From assembly GCF_040712315.1 (NCBI RefSeq), contig NC_134013.1:81784001-81848000 (forward strand): a stretch of DNA of 64,000 bases, read 5' to 3'. The position numbers and the translations under genes were made by a program. Origin of the DNA: Castanea sativa. Its lineage: Eukaryota; Streptophyta; Magnoliopsida; Fagales; Fagaceae. Position 1 is the first letter of the stretch. Each line of letters begins with the position of its first letter. Below the pieces are notes generated by a model. It was not told the DNA's origin. It saw only the letters and a program-made list of their open reading frames with translations, and made no database searches. Positions 36,167 to 48,635 of this stretch are shown one piece after another.

Positions 36167-37800
36167 CTAGTATGTAATCTTGTGCATATGCACGGATACA
36201 TTTAAAAACAATCACAATTACATATATAAAATTTAGAATCTAATTAGATCAAGACTCTTCTGTTTTTGCATTCAATAATTTACTTGCCACAAAAATTAAA
36301 AAATTAGATGGAACACATGCACAAAATTGAACTCCAATTAAAATTCAATGTAGAATCTAATTGAATTTAGACTCTTTAATTTTTGCACCTAATAATTCAC
36401 TTGACACACAACTTTAAAAATCAGATGAGACGTGGTGCAAATTAGACTTCAATTTAGAATTTAATTAGATTTTCTCTTAGTTTTGGCTATTTATATATAG
36501 TAGCATGTAACTCCATGCAAACGTATGGATACATTTAAAATTAAACAAAATTTTGACTATAAAAATATAAATAATTAGTCAAATTAATTTTTTTTAAAGC
36601 ATGTAACACATGCATCACATGCATTCATGCATACATATAGATACATTTAAAATTAAACACAATTTTTATCATAAAATATAGATAATTAGTTAATTTTTTT
36701 AAAGTAAACGTAATTAATCACATATTAAAATTCTTATCTAAATTTAATACTACTTATGATCAGTTATTTCTAATTTTTAATAAGATATAACATGTGGTGA
36801 TTTTTGTTATGTGATGATTTTTATTTTAATTATTTTTTGAGGAACATGTGGTGATTTTTATTGAGTATATGTGATTTTTTTTTAAAATTTTATAGTTTAT
36901 TAATATTAGATTCTTAGTATTTTGCACTCGTTAACTCACTTGACACAAAGATTAAAAAACTTAAGTAGACACATGGCACAAGCTTAAATGGATAATTATG
37001 GTGTAGTTCCCACATAAATTTAGACACATGGTGCAAAATTGGATTATAATTTCAAATTCTAATTCAATTTTCTCTAAACTTTACCTATATATATATATAT
37101 GTATGTATATATATGACTTATAAATTTGAATTTTTTTTAATTATATGATTATGTTTTTTATGGTTTATTATATTGGACTCATCGTTTTCTACATTAAATT
37201 AACTAATTTAGCACAAAAAATTAAAAATTTAGATAAAATGGGACATGTGGCTCAAAATTAAGCTCTAATTAAAATTCAATTTTTACACTAAATTAACTCA
37301 CTTGACACAAAATTCTAAAATTTAGATTAAATGAGACACATGGCGCAAAATTAGACTCTAATTAAATTTCCATTTGAAACTTAATTAGATTTTCTTTATG
37401 CTTTACCTATTATTATATATATAGATGTGTGTGTGTGTGTGTGTGAGTGAGACTTATAAACTTGAATTGTTTTTAGTTATACAAAAAAAAAAAAAAACTC
37501 ATAAATATAAAATCATTCAAAAATTATATTTTTTATGATTTATTTATATTGAACTCCTCGTTTTTTACTCTAAATTAACTCATTTTACACAAATTAAAAA
37601 ATTTAGATTAGATGGGACACATGACACAAAATTAAACTCTAATTGAAATCCAATTTTTACATTAAATTAACTCACTTGGCACATAAATTTAAAAACTTAG
37701 ATTAGATGGGATACATGACGTAAAATTATACTCTAATTTAATTCTAATTTGAAATCTAATTGGATTTCCTCACAGTTTTACCTATTATTATGTATATAGA
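36167..37800 (-). repeat. Helitron-like 3' terminus followed by diverged repeated units
   Basis: On the minus strand the segment ends with a GTGC-ATAT-GCAC palindrome (36182-36193), about 11 bases, then CTAG (36167-36170) before T. Hairpin plus CTRR before T is the Helitron 3' pattern. To the right, units of roughly 100-130 bp recur. Each contains CACTTGACACAAA or similar, AATTTAGAT, GACACATGGCACAAAATTAG and ACTCTAATT; examples start near 36280, 36395, 36920, 37200, 37300, 37565 and 37665. Short wording near 36500 and 36600 (CATGCAAACGTATGGATACATTT) repeats the terminal region. No helicase gene is present. Confidence 0.5.
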
Positions 37801-37883
37801 TAACCTTTAACTCTAAGAACTCAAATAAAATATTAATAACTTAATTAGTTAACAGGATCTAAAATAAAATCTAATTGACCAAT

Positions 37884-38652
37884 TGTGGGGGGTAAAAGTG
37901 CTTGAATAAACGTTTGGGCTTTGGGCCTGATTTGGTTGGTATAAATCTGTTTGGTCAGGGTCTCTAGGCCCACAGGTCAGTCCGCACTATAGAGGTTCGA
38001 GGAGTTGTCCGAGGAGGAGTATATCCTCGGACAGGCCCAGTAATGGCCCTGGGATATGCTAAACGGGTTAGAGGCAAAATTTTGGAAGAACTGGTTGGTA
38101 AAAGTGTGATCCAAGCACCCTTTAGAAGCAGAAGCATGTGAGAAATATTTGAGGAAAAAGCTGCTACCACCACATTAAAGGCCCTACATCTATCTCCCTG
38201 ACCGCATTAATGGAGAAATGACCTCTGAACAGTAGAATTCAGCCTTCTTGCCACTATTTGAAGACTTTAAGAATGTGGTAGACGGGACAAGTATCTAAAA
38301 GGAAGATTCGTGTGACATGTGAATGAAACAGAGAAGAAGAAGAAGTATATAAGAAGACAAGAGAGGAAAGAAAGAGAGGACCGGCTTCTTAGCTAAAAAA
38401 AGAACTAAGAATTGTAAATTTTGGCAAAGAAAGAGAAGTACTATACAAATCATCATCGGCTTACGTCCGAGGAGGTCTCTTTGTCATATTTGTTTATCAC
38501 TTACATAGATTGTGGCACTCTAACCTGTTAATTAACTTCCAACATCCCAAACCTAGGTTTCAAATCCATACTCTACAAATTTCATTATATAAGGCTCATT
38601 GGGCCTGAGCTCATCACTTGTTTTTGGGTCTGGGTACAATTGTGTACTTACA
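37884..38652 (+). mobile_element. solo LTR with 5-bp target duplication
   Basis: The 769-bp segment begins TGTGGGGGGTAAAAG and ends GTGTACTTACA, and is flanked on both sides by CCAAT (37879-37883 and 38653-38657). TG...CA ends plus a 5-bp duplication define an LTR retrotransposon insertion reduced to one LTR by recombination. A TATA-like TATATAAGAAGAC lies at about 38346. GGCCC-rich phrases and TCCGAGGAGG occur twice. No internal coding region remains. The superfamily cannot be named. Confidence 0.85.
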
Positions 38653-38680
38653 CCAATAATTGACTTTTGAAATTAAGAAA

Positions 38681-38868
38681 AGTGCTACATCACAACATTT
38701 TTTTTACGACATTTTCATAACAAATTTTAAATGGCAGGTTGTTACAAGTTTTTAATTTGAATCCATCACTGAAACTATTTCCTTGTCCATTAATAATAAT
38801 CTGTAATAATATGTTACTTAAAATTTTTTATAAAATTATTGTAAAAACGTTATATGCATAGTATTTCT
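38681..38868. mobile_element. MITE, about 190 bp
   Basis: The left end AGTGCTACATCACAACATTT and the inverted right end AGAAATACTATGCATATAAC are imperfect terminal repeats. The ACATTTTCATAACAAATTTTAA-like stretch near the left pairs with TTAAAATTTTTTATAAAATT near the right. The same family wording occurs at 58178-58328 and near 17594, so this is a repeated element. Confidence 0.5.
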
Positions 38869-39494
38869 CTAAAATTAAATAATCAATATTCCTGCTTAAG
38901 CAAGTTCAGGTCAATGTTGGCCTTTGCGTAGGACTTCAGTTTTCACTGAACCCTTCATTACAAAGCAACTATAAAAAATTTCACGCTTTCTGTACATAAT
39001 ACATTAGGGTGTACCCCACTATGCCACCACTACCCAGAAAAGACAAGAGGGAAACTTTGTATAATAAATAAACAAATTATTATTGTTGTACACCTCCTTA
39101 TTAATGACATAAAAAGTAAAAACCCACCAAACAAAAAAGAGAAAAAAATAAATTAATTAAAAAATTAAAATAGGCAATAAGACACAAACCACAATTTTGT
39201 TGGTGCTTAGTGCCTATATTGGGTAGTTGCATTGATAACATTTTGGAGGTCCCTCCTATTCAATCTTGCTATTTTCTGCTGAGTGGTTACTGTCTCATAG
39301 TGTTGTATCTCACTGTTTTGTGCTTTTTATTTTAATATACTAAATATGGTATAGGAAATTAAGAATGTCATTCTTAAAAAGAACGGTTTAAATTCACATG
39401 TTTAAAGGGGCCTCTTAAATATTCTTTCCGAAAAAGATGTAGGACAAGACAACTAATTCCCACACCTTTCTAAATTTTATTAGAGATAGAAGTT

Positions 39495-39509
39495 GGGGGG
39501 GGGGGGGGG
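39495..39509. repeat. poly-G run, 15 bases
   Basis: An uninterrupted G homopolymer, very unusual in this AT-rich setting. It could fold as a G-quadruplex, or its length could be a sequencing or assembly artefact. Confidence 0.9.
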
Positions 39510-39630
39510 TAATTTTTCCACACTTACCTTAAATTTTACTACTTTTATAGCTTTTTATTGATTTTAATAATTATTTTTTTTAAAGTTTTGAGACTGATAT
39601 GAAAGACTGAAAGTGGTATATAAGTAATAT

Positions 39631-39650
39631 AACACATGTAAGGTTTCCAT

Positions 39651-39684
<34 letters not shown>

Positions 39685-39707
39685 CTTAACACATGTAAGG
39701 TTTCCAT

Positions 39708-39762
<55 letters not shown>

Positions 39763-39775
39763 CACATGCAAGGTA
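39631..39775. repeat. duplicated microsatellite block
   Basis: AACACATGTAAGGTTTCCAT followed by CAA and a TA run occurs twice in tandem (from 39631 and 39689). A third partial copy (AACACATGCAAGG) follows the second TA run at 39761. The microsatellite and its flank have expanded together. The reverse strand gives a false Tyr-Ile repeat frame. Confidence 0.85.
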
Positions 39776-40230
39776 TGTTACAACTTACAACAACATTGAA
39801 TTTGGATTTTTTTTGTTACTTCATTCATACCACGTTTGGTTAGCATGGAATTGGGACATGGGGTTTCAATGCAGTTTCTTTCTGCAATCTAGTTTCTATG
39901 TATTTTAGCGCATAAAAATCCAAAAACCAATTTAGCTCAACAAGATCAAATGTACTAAGAAGGTTGTGATTAATTGATCCATGATGTAACATGAAAATCT
40001 AGTTTTACATTAATAAGATGGAGGCTACAAATTAATCATCAAGGAGGGTTTCCTAAAACAAAGGTGACAAAAACATAAATCCCTATTATAAAAATAAATA
40101 AAAAACTAGTTTGCTTTATATATAAATTCCTATTACTGAAAAAAAAAGGAAGAGATTTTTTTTTAAAATTTTAATGAAATTATGGAACTATGCCAAAGAA
40201 GAGAAATAGTATAAAATTAAATGGAACGTA

Positions 40231-40359
40231 TGGTCCGTTTAGATTGAGAGAGAAATGAGGAGGAGTGGAGGAGAGTAAAATAAAATTGACTGAAAATATA
40301 CTAATTTTGGGCTAAATTTACTCTACTCTAGTTTACTTCCCTTTAATCCAAATGGATCA
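40231..40359. mobile_element. short MITE, 129 bp
   Basis: The left end TGGTCCGTTTAGATTGAGAG is answered by the right end CTTTAATCCAAATGGATCA in inverted form. The interior is GAGGAGTGGAGGAGAG-rich, then AT-rich. It has no coding capacity. Confidence 0.6.
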
Positions 40360-40734
40360 TTTAATGATCCAAACAAGTGTTTTCTATTTTGACTCAACCC
40401 AGTAGTCCAACTGGAAATTGCAGTGTATATTCAATTTTGGGGTTATTACAATGTTTTAATTCTTTATGAAGGATTTTTTTACACTAATTATTTAGTAATC
40501 TATACCCATCTATATTTATATTTATATCTAATCTAAAATCAAAAGTTATCTTGATGATCTAATATACAATAAAAAATTCTAACTTTTGTTGACTTTCTAT
40601 ATTCGCACTCAAATTTTTTTTTTTTGAAAACTCACATTTTTCCATGCCATTATTGTAATATATGTTTCTTATTTAAGTATAAATTTTAAATAAATATTTC
40701 ATATAGAACCTCCTATATTCATACATCTCACCTT

Positions 40735-41105
40735 TAAAGTTTGGGGTTGTTTCATTTTGGTCATTTATCTTACAAATTTTTCATTTTGATATTTTTATGT
40801 TTGATTCATTTTAATATTGGCCATTTATATTTCAACATTTTCAGTTTGGTCCTTCATATTTGATTTAGTTTTCTATGTATAACTTTATGTTTCAAAACTT
40901 TCATTTCCATAAAATCTAAACTAAAAGATTAAAATAAAAAATTTGAAACTTAAAAATGTCAAAAAAAGAAAAAGAAAAGAATCAAATATAAAAAAATAAA
41001 TCGAAACTTAAAATGGCAAATATGAACGTAGAAATAGAATCAAATATGAATGACCAAAATTAAAATTTTGAAACATAAAGGACTAAAAAAAAATATAACC
41101 ATAAA
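40735..41105. mobile_element. fold-back (long inverted repeat) element
   Basis: The left half has TTTGGTCCTTCATATTTGAT and TTTTGATATTTTTATGTTTG. The right half carries their inverted counterparts (ATCAAATATGAATGACCAAA, and CATAAAGGACTAAAAAAA). The whole segment of about 370 bp is close to one imperfect palindrome with an A-rich centre. It is probably a non-autonomous DNA transposon. Confidence 0.5.
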
Positions 41106-42362
41106 TTTTATGGCATTAAAGGTATACTTTGGTCAAGACTTTAATATGCAATCATGGGCTTAGATCTAAAGATTTATTTTAAATTTTATTATCAATGCGT
41201 TCATTTACCTAGGCAAGATTCTGAACTCTTCAACTTTTTGTCCCACTCTTTGAGTAGGAGACAACAATAAATAAATGCAGATTACTCCACCGACATTTTT
41301 TTGATTTGGCAAGTACACCTACTCTTTTGTTTTTTTAGTACCTGAGACTGAGAGATACGATCTGATTAATTACTCAAATCTAAATTTGTATTAATCATTC
41401 TATAATTAATTACCTTAGCTTAGTCCCAACACTAAAGCTCATAATGTTGGCTCATTTAAAAAAAAAAAAAGCTAATAAACTTGGCTTAAGTTCTTATAAC
41501 TATTTCACAATTTTTATTTTCACAAATTTTTTTTTGATAAGTAATGACCCTACATCATAAAATAGTAATTTTTATTTTCACAATTTTAACGTGATAGACT
41601 GTACGAGCAAAGACATAGGTACAGTACTTAGGTGCTATTCCATAGGTTTTCCTTTTAACATTCTGTTATATAGATTTTTTCTCATAGGATGAAAGTATAT
41701 TTTTAGTTAAGTAGCCATATAGTTAAATTTTAAGAGAAGAACCTAAAAAACAACACCTAAGGTATTACATCTAAATTTTGTCTCAAACTGTAAATAATTA
41801 CATATTACTTACATATGGATTCATAATTTTTTCTTTACTACTTACACTTTACTACAACATATTTATGATAAAAAAAGTTATAAAATAGCCTATGATACTG
41901 GATCATTTTTTTGATTTTATAATATTTTCGAATACAAGCCAAAAAAAAAAAAAGTCTAGGACCTTTTAACTTTTATTAAGTTTTGAGTGTGGTGTATATA
42001 TATATAAAATTTTTTTTGGTAAGTTTTTGATTTTAACCACCCGAAGTGGTATATAATGTGTAAGTAATGTAATTCAATAACTCATAAAATTATGTGAAAA
42101 TTGTGTGTACATCAAATAACAGAAAAGAAAATGAATTCCCAACGTAGGTAATATATTAATAATTAAGGATAATTAAGGGAGTGGAACCAATAAAAAAAAA
42201 ACGTTGACTAGCGAAGTAGATTTCAATTGGTCCAATCTGGACCGCACATCACGGTGAAAAAACCAAAAGATCGGACGGTTAAAGAAACTTCTGATTGGTA
42301 CATCGTAAATTCCCCCAAGAAGAAAGATTTCTATAATATCTCGTTCTTCTCCGATCTCGCGC

Positions 42363-42370
42363 TATATTAA
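42363..42370 (+). promoter_or_regulatory. possible TATA box of TMN gene
   Basis: TATATTAATAAATCC lies about 170 bases upstream of the start codon. It precedes a leader containing two GA microsatellites (42432-42451 and 42464-42483), a common arrangement for plant housekeeping genes. Position only; no direct evidence. Confidence 0.35.
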
Positions 42371-42431
42371 TAAATCCACTATCAAAATAAAGAAACAAAG
42401 AATAAACTCTCACACACACATAAACCAGTTG

Positions 42432-42484
42432 AGAGAGAGAGAGAGAGAGAGAAACACACTGTGAGAGAGAGAGAGAGAGAGAGA
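42432..42484 (+). repeat. two (GA)n tracts in the TMN 5' leader
   Basis: Two GA runs separated by AAACACACTGT lie in the presumed 5' UTR, 55-105 bases before the ATG. GA tracts in plant leaders can bind BPC/GAGA-type factors; that role here is inference. Confidence 0.8.
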
Positions 42485-42537
42485 AGGAGGTTAGGGCAAA
42501 ATCTTGGTGGATCTAGATCTTTAGAGAAACAGCCACC

Positions 42538-45500
42538 ATGGCGAGAGGAGCTCTCGCTTTTCAACACCAACGACGACGATGGATCTCTCTTTGTCTCTTG
42601 CTGTTCTTCTTCGTCCATGTCGATGTCGCTCGCTGCTTCTACCTCCCCGGCGTCGCTCCCCAAGATTTCCAACTGGTATATTATCATATTCTCTCTTTCT
42701 TTGTTTTCTAAGGGTTTCAGCTTTAGATCTTGGATCCATTTTTCGTTTGGATCTGCGTCAACTTGATTCATTTTCTATATTTTGTTGAAAAAATCGTTGG
42801 GATCTGTGCTGTAGTTTATGCAATGATTGAATTTTCTGGATTTTGTTTGTGTAATTATTGTGAATCTCTGCTTTTTCTTTTTGCTGTAAACTTAGCTTAC
42901 ATGTTAATCTATAAATATATATCTTTTCCTATAGGATTTGATAAAAAGTTTGAACTTTGTATGTGTGGGTGTGTGGGAGGAAATTCTAAACAGTGGTTGA
43001 ATTAGAAAAAAGTGTTGACCAATATGAAATTACGTGTTTTAGGGATTTAGAATTTAGCCTGGGGAGTTGTTGACCGATGATCATCGATTCTTGAACTCTA
43101 GATCTATAAGATCTGTTACTTTTGAAGACTTATGTATAAGAAATTTGTTTTCTTGGGACATTCTATTGACTTCCAAAGTTTTATCTAAACAGTTTCCGGA
43201 GGTTGAGCATGCTCGCCATCAAACCCGTTATTAGAATGGGGTTTAAGTTTAGATGTATTTCATCAAGTTTGAATGCTCGCATGTTTATAGAAAGAAATTA
43301 GTATGTTACATATACAACCTGGGCTTTTTTGATCATATGATACTAGAAAGTATACACTTTTTTCACTGTGGTTACCTAGACTACTCCTGAGTTGGTAGAA
43401 ATTTAGCTATTTTAGTGGTTATATGATGATAATGAAATCCTCCCATATGTTATCTCATGCTTTGGATGTATGCCAATTGATGTAACCACATTTCTCTGTT
43501 GAGATGCTAAAACTAATTTTGGATATATTGAGATCATTTTGACGTTTAAAATTTTTATTTTATGTTGGCTGCAGGGGAATGAGTTGAAGGTGAAAGTGAA
43601 CAAATTGACCTCTACAAAAACTCAGCTTCCTTACTCCTACTATTCCCTCCCTTATTGTCTTCCAGAGAAGATAGTTGACAGTGCCGAGAATCTTGGGGAG
43701 GTTCTTCGTGGTGATCGTATTGAAAACTCTCCTTATGTGGTCAGTTAGATTTTTTGGAGGAATTATTTTTCCTCTTGTTTAGTCATTATGTTTGGCTATT
43801 GAGCTGCTGATCGCTTTTGTTTGTTGCAGTTTAAAATGAGAGAGCCACAGATGTGCAATGTTTTGTGTCGAGTAACTCTCGATGCAAAAACTGCAAAGGC
43901 GTTCAAGGAAAAGATAGATGACGAGTATCGGGTGAACATGTAAGGCAGTAATGTAGAGGGTTTTGAATGTGAATTATAATCTTATGTGAATAACCAGCTA
44001 ACTTTATGACATAATTTTTTTGGTTACCTTTGTTCCATATGTCAAGGATTTTGGATAATCTTCCTCTGGTTGTCCCTATAAGAAGGCCTGATCAGGAAAA
44101 TTCTATTGTGTATCAACATGGCTTCCATGTGGGTCTCAGAGGACAGTATGCAGGGGTAAGAAGTCGAGCAATTACCATTTGTTTTAACTAGTAAGCTAAA
44201 ACTTTTAGAAATGTAATCAACCAAGCAATTTTTATTTTTTAATCTTTAATATAATTATTTGCAGAGCAAGGAAGAAAAACATTTTATCCACAATCACTTA
44301 ACCTTTACAGTCAAGATTCATAAAGATCCAGTTACAGAATTATCAAGGATTGTCGGATTTGAGGTCAGACCATTCAGGTAAGATTATGATTCCTCTCCAT
44401 ATCATCTGTTTATCAATTTCTGCTAATTTCTCGCTTCGATAATGATTTTTGCCTGGATAATAATGATATTTTATAATTTTTCCAAGTACAGTATCAGGCA
44501 TGTATATGACGGTCAATGGAATGAAAAGACCCGTTTAAAAACTTGTGATCCTCATGCAAAAGCCTTGGTTACCAACTCCGAAACTCCTCAAGAGGTTGAA
44601 GATAAGAAGGAAATTATATTTACGTATGATGTTAACTTTGAGGTCAGTTACCATACCTCTTAGTAAAGGAAGAACTTTGCTGTTTGCCATTTGGTTTATT
44701 ATGATATTCTCTTTTTAATTATTTTGCCCTTCGTTAAACCCTGCAGGAGAGTGATGTGAAATGGGCATCTCGGTGGGATACCTATCTTCTGATGGCTGAT
44801 GATCAAATTCACTGGTTCTCAATTGTTAATTCTTTGATGATTGTTCTTTTCCTCTCTGGCATGGTGGCTATGATCATGTTGCGGACGCTTTACCGGGACA
44901 TCTCCAAGTACAACCAGTTAGAGACTCAGGAAGAAGCCCAAGAAGAGACAGGGTGGAAACTGGTGCATGGGGATGTTTTCAGGCCTCCATCAAACCCAGA
45001 CTTACTATGTGTTTACGCCGGGACAGGAGTTCAGTTTTTTGGGATGATTGTTGTCACTATGATGTTTGCTGTCCTTGGATTCCTCTCTCCCTCAAACCGA
45101 GGTGGATTGATGACGGCCATGCTTTTACTCTGGGTCTTTATGGGACTGTTTGCTGGATATTTTGCAGCCCGCCTCTATAAGATGTTCAAGGGGGCAGAAT
45201 GGAAGAAAATTGCTCTCAAAACTGCCTTCTTTTTTCCTGCAACTGTCTTTGCCATTTTCTTCGTCCTGAATGCTCTAATTTGGGGGCAGAAGTCCTCGGG
45301 GGCAGTGCCATTTGGAACCATGTTTGCTCTGGTTTTCTTGTGGTTTGGCATCTCAGTTCCCCTTGTCTTTGTGGGTAGTTATGTGGGTTTTAGGAAGCCC
45401 GCAATTGAGGATCCTGTGAAAACCAATAAGATCCCTAGGCAGATCCCTGAACAGGCTTGGTACATGAACCCAGCATTCTCTATCTTAATTGGAGGCATAC

Positions 45501-45904
45501 TCCCCTTTGGTGCAGTCTTTATCGAGCTCTTTTTCATCCTCACTTCAATATGGTTGCAACAGTTCTATTACATATTTGGGTTCCTCTTCATTGTCTTCCT
45601 CATCCTTATTGTCACATGTGCCGAGATTACAATTGTACTTTGCTACTTCCAGCTGTGCAGTGAGGACTACCTCTGGTGGTGGAGGTCATATTTGACTTCG
45701 GGTTCCTCTGCACTCTATCTTTTCCTATATGCCGCCTTCTACTTCTTTACAAAGCTTGAGATCACAAAGCCGGTGTCTGGGATGTTGTACTTCGGCTACA
45801 TGCTGATTGCCTCATATGCATTTTTCGTGCTGACTGGTACAATTGGTTTCTATGCATGCTTCTGGTTCACAAGGCTTATCTACTCATCAGTGAAGATTGA
45901 TTAG
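42538..45904 (+). CDS. TMN7: transmembrane 9 superfamily member (nonaspanin), TMN7-like
   Basis: Seven exons at 42538-42675, 43575-43739, 43830-43939, 44047-44155, 44265-44377, 44492-44642 and 44747-45904 join in phase to 1944 nt, 647 residues. ATG sits in a good context (CCACCATGG). Residues about 14-33 form a signal peptide ([19 protein letters not shown]). Up to residue 280 is a luminal domain with the family motifs [17 protein letters not shown] and VGFEVRPFS. Nine hydrophobic segments follow from about residue 285; the last exon encodes all of them. The chain ends SVKID, a KxD/E-type Golgi retention signal described for plant TM9 proteins. These proteins reside in Golgi and endosomes and are linked to sorting of membrane proteins. 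TMN7 is the best match I recognise; a close paralogue is possible. Confidence 0.93.
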
Positions 45905-48520
45905 TTAATTTTTTCCAAGTGAGGAATGTGGCTGTTTGGTACCACCTGAGGAAGCACACAGAATTACCAATTGGGATGATAAACATGGTGAACCCTTCTG
46001 GACGTACCATTCGGGTTCGATTTTGAATTTTAAAATCATAGAAATTGTTATTATTGTTTAGTCTTCTCTATACAGGTTCTTTGGCAGTTCTTAGTTTCTC
46101 CTTTCCCTCTCCCCCCTTTTCCTTTTGTTTCTAATTCTTTGTTCTCATTGTCTACTTGTTCTGTATTAAACGTTTGCCCAAATGGCCTACTTTAGAAATG
46201 AAAAACAGATTCTTGTATCAACTGCCAGTTGTTTATCTGTTTGTTGTTGCCGAAATCCTTAAAACTAATCAATTTATGCCTTTTGATAATACAATAAGAT
46301 GGAAGATCAATTTATGGTGCCCTGTGCTATAATTGTCCTCAAATCTGTGTAGTTTAGTAGTATATCTTAGTATACTTAATATGTTTATTTCTTCTCTCTA
46401 CATTAATATGTTTATTTCTATACTAAAAATACTTTTGACCCTCTGTTCGGGGTGGATCAGTCAAATATTATCTGTTGCAACTTTTAGCCAAGCAAAGAGG
46501 CGAGAAGATAAAGATGACGCGGGCAGTGTAGCTGACAGGTTATTCAATTGAAACTGTATAAGCAAAAATGAACTCACCTTTTTAACTAGCTAAATTGAAG
46601 GCCTATTAGCATTTGTGAATACCATTAAGTAATAGCACAACACAAATGTTTTAACTTCAAACTGGGGCAGTATTTAGGATGGAAATTGAAGACCTTAAAG
46701 ACTCCGGTATTGACAAATTACCTTGACTTTGAAATCACCTTCATTTCCAACACAAATTAAGGAGACAAAGGATCACATTGTCTCGAACTACCACTGAGGA
46801 ACCCAAAAATTCATAGGGACACCAAGAACAAACAGGCAATGTAAAGCTTAAATATCTTGAAAATGACTTTTCAACGAATCAGTCTTCTCCATCTCCCTCG
46901 AAATTCTTAGGTTCATTGTCTTGATATTTTAACGCTAATTAGTTAATTATAGCATAACTAGATGATATTCCACGCGATGCGTGGACTACTTTACAATTTC
47001 ATTTGAAATCATTTTTATGTATATTAAAATCTACATATAATACTTAATACTTATTTTGTTATATAATATTGATGTCTGCCTACAATATTGTTAAATACTT
47101 TGAAACTTGATTTTTTTAATTCATAATTTATTTTAAAAAATTGTATAACATTGTAAGATTATAATATATCATAATATTTACCGTTAAAAGTAGATTTTAT
47201 TTTTCAAACTAATTAAATGATTGTGAAATCTACAAATAAGAATTTAAAATATTAAATACTTTTATATCCTAAAATTATATAAATTTAAGCAACCTACCAA
47301 ACACTTTCTCAATCACTCTATTCTCATAATCAAATATGGAGACCTTGATCATAAACACCCAATTAATTGTCTCAATGGAATTAAGGAAATCATTTGTAAG
47401 TATCAACATAAAGAAAACATGATTAAACAAATAGAAATTTGCTAAAAATACATTCATTTATTAAAATTCAATTGACTTTAGTTGGGCTTCTATATCCTTT
47501 AAAAAAAGCGAAAAATACTTTTAAGTTACCATTGATTTTTTTTTTTACCACTATGGCTACCTACAAATTATGAATTCTAACACAAAACAAAAGCCAACTT
47601 CGTAAATAATCAATTGGAAGGTTTCTTTTTCTTTTTCTTTAGTTCTAGAATAAAATACATTTATAACTTTCTCAAACCAAAATCACAAACACTCAAAGAC
47701 TCCAAGCGAATCATAACCTTCACAAAATCTACAATGTTTGACTTCAACATTAAAATCGTAAGCTACCGTCACTGAATAAAAGATGCAAGCCCCATTCCTT
47801 GGTCATAGCCTACTCATACAAGTTACAATCATATGATACTGAAACGTTGGAGTTATGTAGGTATCATCGAAAGGTTGAAGTTAAATGACATCATTTTTTG
47901 TCTAAGTGTATTTGAGATAGGATGATATGAAAGGTTATGAGCATGTGTATATAAAGCAGTAAAAGTGAAAAGGATGAATAAAAATGCAAAGAGTTTTTTG
48001 TGTGTGAGAGAGATTGAAGGTCTTGAGACATTGAACCAAATGAAATAAATAGTAATCTTAAAACATTGAATACAAAATGTAACAAAAAATAGTTTTGAAA
48101 CATTGAATCAAAGGAAATAAAGAGTCTCTACTTTTAAATTTGTTCTTATCTCTAATATGGTTTAAGAGTATCTCAATTTTCTTCATAGAGTGCGCCACAT
48201 GGCAGAACCTCAAGCTCTCTCGCATGAGGTCTCTGTTTTTATATATATATTGATTGATTGATTTGTGAACAAACTGTACATGTTTAGTATGTGTATATGT
48301 CATACAAACTCGAATATCAGGACATCCTACTTAGATCTTACGTCCTCCCAAAACTTGTTGGTAACTTAACAGTTAACATCATCTATTTTTGGGACATGAT
48401 TTGTGGAGTAAACACAATCTTTTATTTTGTTGTTCACCCTGGCCTGCTTCCTTTCCTTTTATAGTTTTATTTACTTGAGTTATTTTAATTTATTCGAGAG
48501 ATATTCCACTTTAATGCTTT
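45905..48520. other. gene-free; TMN 3' UTR then repeat-rich DNA
   Basis: The first 300 bases are the probable TMN 3' UTR. An open frame at 46333-46551 (plus) has no recognisable domain. From 46958 a Helitron-like element extends rightwards to an undefined end; the rest is very AT-rich with no coding signal. Confidence 0.5.
46958..46984 (-). mobile_element. Helitron 3' terminus
   Basis: On the minus strand a perfect six-bp-stem hairpin CCACGC-ATC-GCGTGG (46970-46984) is followed by AATATCAT and CTAG (46958-46961), then T. Hairpin, short spacer, CTAG and insertion before T fit the Helitron 3' end closely. The element body would lie to the right; its TC 5' end was not located, and no Rep/helicase is seen, so it is non-autonomous. 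Confidence 0.6.
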
Positions 48521-48635
48521 ATAGGGGGTTTCAAATTAGATTCTATAGTTTTATAAGTCACAAATTAAACCCTAAACCTTTTAATTCGTTCAATTCAAAC
48601 CCTATGTGATAAAGAAAGAGAAGAGAGTTTGAATT

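Noticed and set aside
42382..42771. 129-residue minus-strand frame over the start of the TMN gene
   Set aside because: It overlaps TMN exon 1 and the GA leader on the opposite strand and consists largely of Leu-Ser runs made by the GA repeats.
46333..46551. Frame ending AKRREDKDDAGSVADRLFN as a small gene or exon
   Set aside because: No flanking exons, upstream half is AT-rich noise, and no family recognised.
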